A stretch of DNA of 5,777 bases from Hyphomicrobiales bacterium (GCA_013812985.1 JACCSN010000974.1:1-5777); one strand, 5' to 3'; counted from the first letter of the stretch, positions 1-5,658 are shown. Made by a program: numbers and translations. The notes: generated from the letters alone by a model not told the origin.

Positions 1-44
1 AACGAGCGGCGGTCGGTCGGCTGCCTTTCGTGTTGATTGCACAT
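1..44 (-). CDS. N-terminal start of an unidentified gene, cut by the window edge
   Basis: On the minus strand an ATG at 44-42 opens a frame that runs off the window edge, reading MCNQHERQPTDRRS. Upstream of it lies a purine-rich stretch, GGAGGAAAGGG (minus strand of 53-63), whose AAAGGG part is about 8 nt from the ATG, a good Shine-Dalgarno arrangement. The visible residues are polar and charged, with no signal peptide or recognisable motif, so no function is offered. The gene is transcribed in the same direction as the AraC-like gene further upstream, but the lower-GC gap between them suggests its own promoter. The call rests on the ribosome binding site plus the open frame; 14 codons cannot confirm coding. 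Confidence 0.45.
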   Translation of the reverse strand, partial: MCNQHERQPTDRRS

Positions 45-81
45 GGATTCGTCCCTTTCCTCCGGGTTTAAAGAATGCGCG

Positions 82-95
82 GAACGCGCGTGTTC
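82..95. promoter_or_regulatory. Near-palindromic possible operator upstream of the gene starting at 44
   Basis: GAACGCGCGTGTTC is a 14-base inverted repeat with six of seven pairs complementary. On the minus strand a weak sigma70-like arrangement overlaps it: TTGAAC (97-92), a 17-nt spacer, then TCTTTA (74-69). The -10 match is poor. The position, just upstream of a good ribosome binding site and start codon, fits an operator or promoter for that gene, but short GC-rich palindromes also arise by chance. Confidence 0.25.
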
Positions 96-178
96 AACGT
101 TTCTCTGTGTTATTGCAATTTGCGCTCTGATCTCCCTGCCTGAGTTGATTCCATTGTGCGATGAACTGCGCCGTGCTC

Positions 179-388
179 TCATGAGCTACTGCTCCCTTGC
201 CCGTATACTGACGGGGAGCGTGACCGGTAGAGCTTCTCCACCTCGGCAGAGGGCGGGCCGAATTTGGTTTTTCGGTCGGCGCGAGACGGAGGGAGATCCC
301 ACGGCATTTCGCCAACGACCAGCTTGGGCACATTGATGAAAACCTGATCTCTTGAACGGCGAACGACCGCTTCGAGCGGAATGTCGGC
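179..388 (-). pseudogene. Unidentified coding remnant fused out of frame behind the AraC-like gene
   Basis: A third minus-strand frame, open from just after a TGA (391-389) to a TGA at 181-179, reads like real protein: ADIPLEAVVRRS, then DQVFINVPKLVVGEMPWDLPP, then KTKFGPPSAEVEKLY. Its codons favour G or C at the third position, whereas the AraC frame over the same bases is arginine- and serine-rich and family-unlike. It has no start codon of its own near the junction, so it looks like the 3' piece of another gene joined to the AraC-like gene at about 380-390. I do not recognise the family. The last dozen residues (serine-rich) may be past the real homology. It resembles no AraC C-terminal helix-turn-helix. 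Confidence 0.45.
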
Positions 389-1085
389 TCATCCCGGCTG
401 AGGCGGCTAGCGAGGCAAGCGTATGGTCGTGTGCGGGGTTCTCCAGCATCTTGATCACCGCCTCGACCAGCCGCGGGTCTGCGGCTCCGAACAGCCATCC
501 GGATTTGGCTGCCTCTTCGTCAGCCATTCGCCGGACGAGCAGGATCAGGCACTGCTTCAGGAGCGCTTCCGTCAGCGCCCGGGTTCCCAGGCCCGGCGAT
601 GCAAGCTCTGCAAGCAGAGCCTCGACGGCGCGGCGCAATGGATCGTCTTCACCGAGATGGACGGCAATGGGCTCGCGCATTCCATCAAAGAGCCCAAGAG
701 AGCCGCCATACGTCGCTTCGATCGTGCCGCATGCCGTCACGATATCCGGCGCATTACCCGTCGTGTCATCTGGCGTGGATATGGCCAGGAGGCCGTCGGC
801 CAGTGCGACGACATTGTCCATCCTGCGGATTTGTTGCAGGTCCATGCCGCCGGGCTCTTCGATCGAATGGTGGACGCGGGAAGGAAGGATGATGAAGTCG
901 TGGGCGGCGAATCTGATCGCAGGCCCTTGCTCTGGCCGCAGAATCCCGGAGCCCTTCAACACGTAATGGATCAGGGGCGCGGCCATGCCGTCGAGGACGA
1001 GCGACCAGCCGCGGCGAACCTCGCAAATCGCGAAAGCGTTCACGCGGACATCGAGGCTGGCCAGAAGACGGTCGAGCAGGCTCAT
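186..1085 (-). CDS. AraC-family transcriptional regulator, C-terminally truncated (probable pseudogene)
   Basis: Residues 1 to about 190 match the cupin-type N-terminal domain of AraC regulators (AraC_binding/Cupin_6 type): PLIHYVLKGSG at 37-47, then a proline- and histidine-rich ILPSRVHHS at 66-74. The DNA-binding part begins at about 203 (DPRLVEAVIKMLENP, then LASLAASAGMSR to 234), which is helix-turn-helix one. After residue 234 the family pattern stops: the rest is low-complexity, Arg/Ser-rich read-through over another frame, and the second helix-turn-helix is absent. The total of 299 aa is near the family norm only by coincidence. The start ATG at 1085 has a weak GGTGA-type site upstream. 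It lies 93 bp downstream of the DUF3179 gene on the same strand, so co-transcription is possible. DNA binding is probably lost; an intact sensor domain could still be made. Confidence 0.8.
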   Translation of the reverse strand: MSLLDRLLASLDVRVNAFAICEVRRGWSLVLDGMAAPLIHYVLKGSGILRPEQGPAIRFAAHDFIILPSRVHHSIEEPGGMDLQQIRRMDNVVALADGLLAISTPDDTTGNAPDIVTACGTIEATYGGSLGLFDGMREPIAVHLGEDDPLRRAVEALLAELASPGLGTRALTEALLKQCLILLVRRMADEEAAKSGWLFGAADPRLVEAVIKMLENPAHDHTLASLAASAGMSRHSARSGRSPFKRSGFHQCAQAGRWRNAVGSPSVSRRPKNQIRPALCRGGEALPVTLPVSIRAREQ

Positions 1086-1178
1086 CGGCGTTCACCGCGC
1101 TAAGCGACAGCGTACCGAAGAACCGTGTCAGGAGGGGTTTTCGTTCCCGCTTGCAGCTCTTCTTAATCGAGACGGAGG

Positions 1179-2204
1179 TTAGCGATCTTGCTGGTCGCCA
1201 ACGTGGATCGGACCGTCTGGACGGAAAGCGTGGAAGGCGAAAGCAAATGGCGTGTCGAAGGCTACCGGCTCGGTTTCGCCGTTCACAACCCGCGACACGC
1301 TCACCGTGCCCACATCGCGGCCGGTAGCGACGGTCTCTCTGTCGAGGGCCGAGGACTGGCCCGGTCGCCAGCGCAGGACGAGGTCGTCGCGACGGATCTC
1401 CCTCTGTTCCCGGATGAGCGAGAGCGCCCAGGCCTCGAATATGCCCGGGCTCGTTTCGATTGCGACGACCCGCTCCATCGGGTCGATGCCGTCCGGCAGG
1501 TCGCCGCTATAGAGGAAGGGCGTCTGTCCCGCGGCGTCGTAGCGCAGATAGGGATTGCGCCCGTATTCCCGGGCCTGCGGATCGGCCGGAACCAGGACGC
1601 GCCCGTTCGGGAACTCCGTTGCAAATTGGCCAAAGGACACAAGCCGCGATGGTACGAGCTCCAGTTCGGCGCCGGTCAGTTCGCCGACGATCGCCTCGCC
1701 GGTGAATTGCTGCCACCAGCTCTCCGTCTGCCGGTCGTACATGACGAGGTCGGAGTTGCGGAGCTTGCCCGTGGTGCCGAAGTCCAGCACGCGGCCACCC
1801 AGCGATCGCCGGAATGTGAGGGCGGAGTTGCACAACGGGCAGTAGGTGACCGCTACCGGCACGCCGCCGACAATATCGTTGACGATCTCGTGCCATATCA
1901 GAATGCGCAGCGGGTAGGCTCGGGCATCGCCCTCTACGTCAAGCGCGATGACCGCCTCGTTCGGCGACAGCTCCGACGCCCAGCCGCTTGCCGTGCCGTT
2001 CTCCAGGCGTGCGAAAGCCGGCTCGTCGATTGATCGAATTCCGTCCTTCGGCGGTCCACCGGAACGGATTTCCGAGAAGGCGACCGCAGCTTTCTGGAAG
2101 TCGGTCTCCGGCCATTCCGCAACCCATTCGCGCGGCGGCTGTTGCTGCGCGTGAGCCAAGCTTGCACAGAGCAGGATCACGGCGAATAGGGTGACAAGCT
2201 TCAT
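1179..2204 (-). CDS. DUF3179 family protein, secreted
   Basis: The 341-aa product starts with a Sec signal peptide: K2, a hydrophobic core at 4-17, and AHA before Q20, giving a likely cleavage after residue 19. The mature protein carries the DUF3179 hallmarks: IWHEIVND at 103-110, YCPLCNSALTF at 121-131, a conserved block around TTGKLRNSDLVMYDRQT (144-160) followed by SWWQQFTGEA, and a C-terminal TPFAFAFHAFRPDG. C122 and C125 are the only cysteines after the signal peptide. The family has no established biochemical role; the CxxC pair and H105 suggest thiol redox or metal binding, which is inference. The start ATG has AAGG about 9 nt upstream. The gene diverges from the TVP38 gene and precedes the truncated AraC gene. 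The length is usual for the family and it looks intact. Confidence 0.93.
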   Translation of the reverse strand: MKLVTLFAVILLCASLAHAQQQPPREWVAEWPETDFQKAAVAFSEIRSGGPPKDGIRSIDEPAFARLENGTASGWASELSPNEAVIALDVEGDARAYPLRILIWHEIVNDIVGGVPVAVTYCPLCNSALTFRRSLGGRVLDFGTTGKLRNSDLVMYDRQTESWWQQFTGEAIVGELTGAELELVPSRLVSFGQFATEFPNGRVLVPADPQAREYGRNPYLRYDAAGQTPFLYSGDLPDGIDPMERVVAIETSPGIFEAWALSLIREQREIRRDDLVLRWRPGQSSALDRETVATGRDVGTVSVSRVVNGETEPVAFDTPFAFAFHAFRPDGPIHVGDQQDR

Positions 2205-2345
2205 GTGTCGAACCTTGCCGAAACCACCTGGCGGCGCAAATCAAGTCCGCTCGATTGTGCGGGAAGCCCGGCGCCCAGCCTCATGGGCCGGTCTGGCCGC
2301 GGACCGCCGAAGAATTGCGACGACGGCTCGCATGGAAGCGCCCCT
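2205..2345. promoter_or_regulatory. Divergent intergenic region between the DUF3179 and TVP38 genes
   Basis: This 141-bp gap must hold the promoters for both divergent genes. No convincing -35/-10 pair is visible on either strand. A short hairpin-capable element, CGGTC then 8 nt then GACCG, lies near 2290-2308, and AATC/GATT half-sites occur around 2239-2256; both are weak. The plus-strand frame stays open through the gap, but its composition (WRRKSSPLDCAGSPAPS) is unlike the family N-terminus. Confidence 0.35.
2334..2338 (+). promoter_or_regulatory. Ribosome binding site fixing the TVP38 start
   Basis: GGAAG sits 7 nt before a GTG at 2346, giving MTRKMLMVVLAVAG and leading straight into the first membrane segment. 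This supports GTG 2346 over the earlier in-frame starts at 2205 and 2283 and the later ATGs at 2358 and 2364. Confidence 0.5.
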
Positions 2346-3023
2346 GTGACCCGGAAGATGCTGATGGTCGTCCTTGCGGTGGCCGGACTGGCTAGCATCT
2401 ATTTCGCACTCCAGCGCTTCGGGGTTTTGGACGCTCTGTCCAGCAAGGATCAGCTCCGTAGCTTGGTGGCCGATATGGGCGCATGGGGGCCGCCGGCCGT
2501 GATAGCGCTTGAGGGCGCGGCCGTCGTGCTCAGTCCCATTCCGAGCGGCCCCATCGCGTTCGCGGCAGGAGCGGCTTACGGCCCGCTTTGGGGTACGCTC
2601 TACATCGTGATCGGCGCGGAGGCCGGCGCTCTCATCGCCTTCGGGCTCGCGCGCTCTCTCGGCTATGATGCGGTCCAGCGCTGGTCCAAGGGCGGGCGGA
2701 TCATCGGCTGGCTTCAGCAAGATCGCTCCCAGTTCTGGCTGATGGCGGTGGTCTTCGGTTCCCGCTTGCTGCCGTTCATATCATTCGACGCGGTCAGCTA
2801 TGCGGCTGGCCTGACGCCGCTCGCCTTTTGGCGCTTCGCCCTCGCGACGTTGCTCGGGGTCGTGCCGATCAGCTTTGTCTTCACCGCCCTGGGCGAAGAG
2901 GTGATCGGATCTCAGAATTCGCTTTTCTTGGTCGTGATCGTCGGCGGGATCACAGGTCTCCCGATCCTGGGGCGTGAGATCTGGGTCTGGTACAAAGGCC
3001 GGCAAGCACCGGACCGAGCTTAG
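2346..3023 (+). CDS. TVP38/TMEM64 family membrane protein (SNARE_assoc/DedA-like)
   Basis: The chosen GTG start gives 225 aa, typical of bacterial TVP38/TMEM64 proteins. An N-terminal membrane helix (5-20) is followed by the family core: VVLSPIPSGPIAFAAGAAYG (60-79), a glycine-rich helix through IGAEAGALIAFGLARSLG (89-106), then GSRLLPFISFDAVSYAAGL (138-156), and two C-terminal helices at about 162-182 and 192-209. The Pro/Gly re-entrant segments and the R..PF.S.D..SY.AG pattern are diagnostic. The protein has no cysteine. DedA/TVP38 relatives are linked to lipid or small-solute movement across the inner membrane; the substrate here is unknown. It ends one base before the glycosyltransferase start, so the two are probably translated together. 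The exact start is less sure than the family. Confidence 0.9.
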   Translation: MTRKMLMVVLAVAGLASIYFALQRFGVLDALSSKDQLRSLVADMGAWGPPAVIALEGAAVVLSPIPSGPIAFAAGAAYGPLWGTLYIVIGAEAGALIAFGLARSLGYDAVQRWSKGGRIIGWLQQDRSQFWLMAVVFGSRLLPFISFDAVSYAAGLTPLAFWRFALATLLGVVPISFVFTALGEEVIGSQNSLFLVVIVGGITGLPILGREIWVWYKGRQAPDRA

Positions 3024-3024
3024 A

Positions 3025-3804
3025 ATGCAGGCGCTGGGGAGGCGGGTAAATTCGTTGACGGTCGTCATCCCGACCTGGAACGAAGCGCCGCTGATTGCCG
3101 ATTGCGTCCGCAATGCCGCCCGGATCGGTGACGAGGTGATTGTGGTGGACGGCGGCAGCGTCGATGAGACGGCAGAATATGCCCGCAGGGAAGGCGCTCG
3201 GGTGATCCTTGCCGAGAAGGGCCGCGGGCCGCAGCTGCGCGCCGGTGCGGAAGCCGCGAAAGGAGAGATCCTGCTCTTCCTCCATGCCGATGCGCGATTG
3301 CCGATCACGGCTCGCGACGCCGTCCTCAAAGCGTTGGACGATCCGGAGGTGATCGGCGGTAACTTCCTGATCCGGTTCCTGCCTAGCTCCTGGTTCACGC
3401 GTCTCCTGGAGCCCGCCAACGATGTCCGGCGCCGCGTGACAAAGCGCTTTTACGGCGATTCCGCCATTTTCATCCGCGCCTCGGCCTACCGGCTCCTCGG
3501 CGGGTTCCAGCCATGGCCTCTCATGCACGATTACGCATTCTCGCGAAGAATGGAGAAGGCGGGGCGCTGCGCTTACGTACGGAGCCCCTGCGTATTCGCC
3601 AGCGCCCGCCGCTTCCGCGGCAAGGAACTGCGAACCCTCGCGCTCTGGATCACGATCCAGGCCCTCTACCTCGTGGGGACGTCTCCCCGATGGCTGTCCC
3701 GGTTCTACCCGGATGTGAGAGGCGACGATCCGGAAACGTTCATTGCCGAGGCGCGAACCCGCACCGCCGCACGATCCGGCCCCGCGGGCTTCTCCAGCCG
3801 ATAA
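3025..3804 (+). CDS. Family 2 glycosyltransferase, TIGR04283 type (arsenosugar / rSAM-selenodomain associated)
   Basis: This 259-aa GT-A fold enzyme opens with LTVVIPTWNEAPLI (11-24), followed by VIVVDGGSVDET (38-49), the KGRGPQLRAGAEAAKGEILLF region (65-85), and LHADARLP (86-93), the DxD-equivalent nucleotide-sugar and metal site. FYGDSAIFIR (142-151) and PLMHDYAFSRRM (165-176) are the acceptor-side motifs; the Asp of HDY fits the catalytic-base position, where many relatives have ED. The C-terminus FYPDVR (227-232) is usual for the group. TIGR04283 proteins are annotated as arsenosugar biosynthesis or rSAM/selenodomain-associated transferases; the true acceptor here is unproven. ATG 3025 follows the TVP38 stop (TAG, A, ATG), indicating coupling. 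TTG 3055, with GGGGAGG upstream, is an alternative start. It converges on the peroxiredoxin-like gene with a 6-bp gap. Confidence 0.9.
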   Translation: MQALGRRVNSLTVVIPTWNEAPLIADCVRNAARIGDEVIVVDGGSVDETAEYARREGARVILAEKGRGPQLRAGAEAAKGEILLFLHADARLPITARDAVLKALDDPEVIGGNFLIRFLPSSWFTRLLEPANDVRRRVTKRFYGDSAIFIRASAYRLLGGFQPWPLMHDYAFSRRMEKAGRCAYVRSPCVFASARRFRGKELRTLALWITIQALYLVGTSPRWLSRFYPDVRGDDPETFIAEARTRTAARSGPAGFSSR

Positions 3805-3810
3805 AGGGCG

Positions 3811-4371
3811 CTACTCGGCGGCCTGGGGAAGGTCCTCAACCTCGCCGCGAGCCGGGTATTTGCTCTTCAGAACAAATTCAATCGCGCCGAGAACCTCAGA
3901 GAGTTGCGGACGCGCGAAGGGCATCGTCTGGATGCTGGCGAAGTAGAGTGTCCCATCCGGCTTGACCAGAAACATGCCGGGCTCGGCGAAGAACGGCGGC
4001 TCGTCCACTCCGGTTGAGGTCTTGCCCTTCCCAGCGGAGACGTAAAGGCCCCAGCTGCGGGCCGTATCGAGACTGACACCGTAACCCACCCGCAATCTGC
4101 TCAAGCCCCATTCTGATTTCGCCGTTTCCGCCCGCTCCTTTGTGTCGGTCGAGACGGCAACGACTGTAACCCCGAGCTCGGCGAACTTGCTGAGCTTCGA
4201 TTCCAGGTCAGTCAGCTGACGCTTGCAGATTGGGCAATGCAGGCCGCGATAGAAGAGGATGAGCGTGAAGTTTTCGGGCCTCTCGTCTTCGATCGACCAT
4301 CGGCCGCCGCCGGCCAGGGGAAATGAAAGGGACGGGGTAGGACGGCGCGGGATTGGGGGCGAGAAGTGCAT
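3811..4371 (-). CDS. Peroxiredoxin-like (AhpC/TSA, thioredoxin-fold) protein
   Basis: The 186-aa product is a cytosolic thioredoxin-fold protein of the AhpC/TSA-like group. TLILFYRGLHCPICKRQL (36-53) carries a CPIC pair, C46 and C49, at the redox site in place of the classic peroxiredoxin PxxxTxxC. It continues with VAVSTDTKERAE (71-82), the SWGLYVS segment (106-112), EPGMFLVKPDGTLYFASIQ (130-148), and a conserved QTMPFARP (148-155). C46 and C49 are the only cysteines. It probably reduces peroxides or acts as a disulfide reductase; the substrate is unknown. ATG 4371 is chosen because AAGG lies about 9 nt upstream and family members begin near here. An in-frame TTG at 4434 would add 21 poorly conserved residues. 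No signal peptide. The VKOR-like gene lies 152 bp upstream on the same strand. Confidence 0.9.
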   Translation of the reverse strand: MHFSPPIPRRPTPSLSFPLAGGGRWSIEDERPENFTLILFYRGLHCPICKRQLTDLESKLSKFAELGVTVVAVSTDTKERAETAKSEWGLSRLRVGYGVSLDTARSWGLYVSAGKGKTSTGVDEPPFFAEPGMFLVKPDGTLYFASIQTMPFARPQLSEVLGAIEFVLKSKYPARGEVEDLPQAAE

Positions 4372-4450
4372 GAACAAAACCTTGGTTGGATTGAAGCCCT
4401 GCCAAATAGGTCGGCCGCTGTTGCTTTCGACCAAAAGAGCCGCTTACCAT

Positions 4451-4466
4451 CTCACAACGCGGTGAG
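4451..4466. promoter_or_regulatory. Short inverted repeat upstream of the peroxiredoxin-like gene
   Basis: CTCAC, six bases, then GTGAG forms a perfect 5-bp dyad about 80 bp before the peroxiredoxin-like start, in the 152-bp gap after the VKOR-like gene. It could be an operator half-site pair or a weak hairpin. No clear promoter hexamers accompany it and no T-run follows, so it is not called a terminator. Confidence 0.2.
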
Positions 4467-4523
4467 GGCGCCTGGCGACGGATGAAATCCAGCGACAGCC
4501 CGCGCCCGCATCAGAAGCTTCCT

Positions 4524-4979
4524 CTATTCGTTGCGCCTGATCCGAGCCGCCTTCGCAAGTTCCGGCTGCGTGAGCGCGAAGGTGGCGAAGTGGGTCAGTG
4601 CATCGACGATGCAATAAGGGCACCAGGCACGGTCAACTTTGGGCATCTGGTAGAACAGGTATTTGGCCGCGACCGCCGCCTGGGCTCCGGAGAGAATAGC
4701 CGCCATAACAGAGAGCCACGGCCGGTCCTTGTAACGATCCGGGGGGCCGGCGGCGGCAATTGCCAGATTGGCGGAATGCATCGCCACTGTGAGCGGCCCA
4801 TCGGGCATGCCGTAGCTGAAGGCCTCGTCCGAGAAATTCACCTTCTCGGTGTCGAAATGCGGTCTGCGCGTCGGCGGATCGGGAAGACGCCGAACGACCC
4901 CCGTCTGCAACAGGCTGACAACGCCCATGCGGGCGATGCCTAGGAGAGAGACTACGACCACGGCGCGCCGGTATGACAT
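4524..4979 (-). CDS. Vitamin K epoxide reductase (VKOR)-like membrane protein
   Basis: The 151-aa product has about four membrane helices: 6-28, about 62-79, about 88-110, and one after the CxxC at about 118-137. The last carries AWCPYCIVDAL (118-128), the VKOR-type redox pair C120/C123 at the head of the final helix. These are its only two cysteines, so the loop cysteine pair that relays electrons in canonical VKORs is missing. VKOR homologues pass electrons between thiol oxidoreductases and membrane quinone; here the partner is unknown. ATG 4979 gives the natural start (MSYRRAVVVVSLLG); a longer in-frame extension to 5231 only reads the antisense of a hydrolase fragment. The only Shine-Dalgarno-like bases (GCGGAG) abut the ATG without spacing, perhaps because the upstream DNA was replaced. 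It may be co-transcribed with the peroxiredoxin-like gene. Confidence 0.82.
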   Translation of the reverse strand: MSYRRAVVVVSLLGIARMGVVSLLQTGVVRRLPDPPTRRPHFDTEKVNFSDEAFSYGMPDGPLTVAMHSANLAIAAAGPPDRYKDRPWLSVMAAILSGAQAAVAAKYLFYQMPKVDRAWCPYCIVDALTHFATFALTQPELAKAARIRRNE

Positions 4980-5006
4980 CTCCGCGCTGCGGTCGACGGC
5001 ATCGCG

Positions 5007-5258
5007 ATGCGCTGGGAGGAGCGGGGCGAAGGCATTCCTGTAGTGCTGCTCCACGGGATTCCGACCTCTCCGGCCGTTTGGCGGCGCGTCGTGCCGCTCG
5101 TCACGGGCGCCCGGTGCCTTGCCTGGGAGATGGTCGGCTACGGCGCCTCCATACCGGAGGGAAATAACAGAGACATTTCCGTTTCGAAGCAGGCGGACTA
5201 CTTGGCAAGCTGGCTCAGACCCCGGTTCCATGCAGCGGCCACCCGTCCGGCACGGTGA
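5007..5258 (+). pseudogene. Alpha/beta hydrolase, N-terminal fragment
   Basis: Family-like sequence begins in frame at about 4989 (AVDGIAMRWEERG), before the first ATG at 5007. It continues through PVVLLHGIPTSPAVWRRVVP (residues 11-30 from ATG 5007), with the HG oxyanion-hole motif, then ARCLAWEMVGYGASIPEG and [15 protein letters not shown]. Homology ends at residue 71 (about 5219). The 12 remaining codons read antisense through a DoxX fragment to a stop. The nucleophile elbow, acid and histidine of the catalytic triad are all missing, about 200 residues short of a full hydrolase. The 5' end abuts the VKOR-like start and the usual leading residues are absent too. It resembles haloalkane-dehalogenase or epoxide-hydrolase-type enzymes; it cannot be active as is. 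Confidence 0.75.
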
Positions 5259-5403
5259 GCTGCACGACGAGCGTCATGACAAGGAGTCCCAAAGCCGCCA
5301 GCCGTGTCGCGAGACCGAGAACAAGCAGAACCGGCAGCAGGATTTCCGCCGAGCCTGCGGCGAACGCCACGAGGCCGGGCGCAGGGAAATCATAAGGGCC
5401 GCC
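5215..5403 (-). pseudogene. DoxX family membrane protein, C-terminal fragment
   Basis: In the minus frame ending at TGA 5217-5215 the sequence reads [20 protein letters not shown], then [20 protein letters not shown], then [18 protein letters not shown] and stop. This matches the middle and end of DoxX proteins: the AEL..PVLL.LGL.TR helix and the TLV.QL...D.WP.H helix. The N-terminal helix and start are missing, and the last helix after WPLH is cut where it meets the hydrolase fragment (about 5217-5226). Upstream of PYDFP the frame runs into the flavoprotein fragment. DoxX proteins are small inner-membrane proteins, some linked to thiosulfate:quinone or redox functions. This piece has no start codon in its frame. 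Confidence 0.7.
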
Positions 5404-5634
5404 TGGCCGGTCGCGCTGCCGCCCACGATGACGAAGGTCAGGAGGCGGGTGCGCGCTGCTGCGTCGGTCTCGGTCTCCGCAAGCTCGAAACGCGATTCAG
5501 AATGTGGCGTCGAAGCTCCGTCGCGTCCTCGATCTTCTTCAGCCCGGGCGCAGGTCGCTTCCCATTCGTCGTGCCCAAATAGGCGTGGCGCGCGCCGGTC
5601 GCAAGGATGAGATGATCGTAGAGGACCCTAGGTG
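5404..5634 (-). pseudogene. Type II NADH dehydrogenase-like FAD flavoprotein, frameshifted internal fragment
   Basis: Family motifs are spread over different minus frames. One frame gives LYDHLILATGARHAY, then [19 protein letters not shown], the region before the NAD-binding domain in NDH-2 proteins. Between these, the bases at about 5560-5580 read FGHDEWE in another frame, the expected family sequence after HAY, so two compensating indels flank it (near 5577-5580 and 5549-5555). After ILN a third shift (about 5487-5497) moves to the frame giving [20 protein letters not shown], then IVGGSATG, the start of the second Rossmann motif (usually GGGPTG). Homology then stops at about 5405, where the DoxX fragment begins. 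The FAD-binding N-terminus and most of the NAD-binding domain are absent. Non-functional; the errors could be decay or sequencing faults. Confidence 0.72.
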
Positions 5635-5658
5635 AGCCGCCTATGGGGTCCGGCCGCG

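Noticed and set aside
81..101. A GGAAC...CGTT pair resembling an alphaproteobacterial ECF (EcfG) promoter
   Set aside because: The spacing is 12 bases instead of the usual 16-17, and no gene follows on the plus strand.
423..1103. A 226-aa plus-strand open frame
   Set aside because: It lies antisense to the AraC-like gene, whose sensor domain is clearly recognisable; GC-rich DNA commonly leaves such opposite frames open.
1188..2033. A 281-aa plus-strand open frame
   Set aside because: It is antisense to the DUF3179 gene, which has a signal peptide and family motifs; the plus-strand product is Arg/Val-rich with no family pattern.
2205..2345. An N-terminal extension of the TVP38 protein starting at 2205
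   Set aside because: The 47 extra residues are unlike the family N-terminus and would begin one base after the divergent DUF3179 start; GTG 2346 has a well-spaced GGAAG and gives the usual length.
2781..3528. Minus-strand open frames of 192 and 212 aa
   Set aside because: They overlap the TVP38 and glycosyltransferase genes antisense and show no family motifs.
3791..3822. A possible bidirectional terminator between the convergent genes
   Set aside because: The stem is only five base pairs with a 13-base loop and no T-run on either side.
4482..4943. A 153-aa plus-strand open frame
   Set aside because: It is antisense to the VKOR-like gene, which has a membrane-protein pattern and a CxxC; the plus product has neither.
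4980..5231. An 84-residue N-terminal extension of the VKOR-like protein
   Set aside because: It reads the antisense of the hydrolase fragment, has polar low-order composition and precedes a natural membrane-protein start at 4979.
5119..5610. A 163-aa plus-strand open frame
   Set aside because: It is out of frame with the hydrolase fragment and antisense to the DoxX and flavoprotein pieces; its product is Arg/Ser-rich and shows no family motifs.
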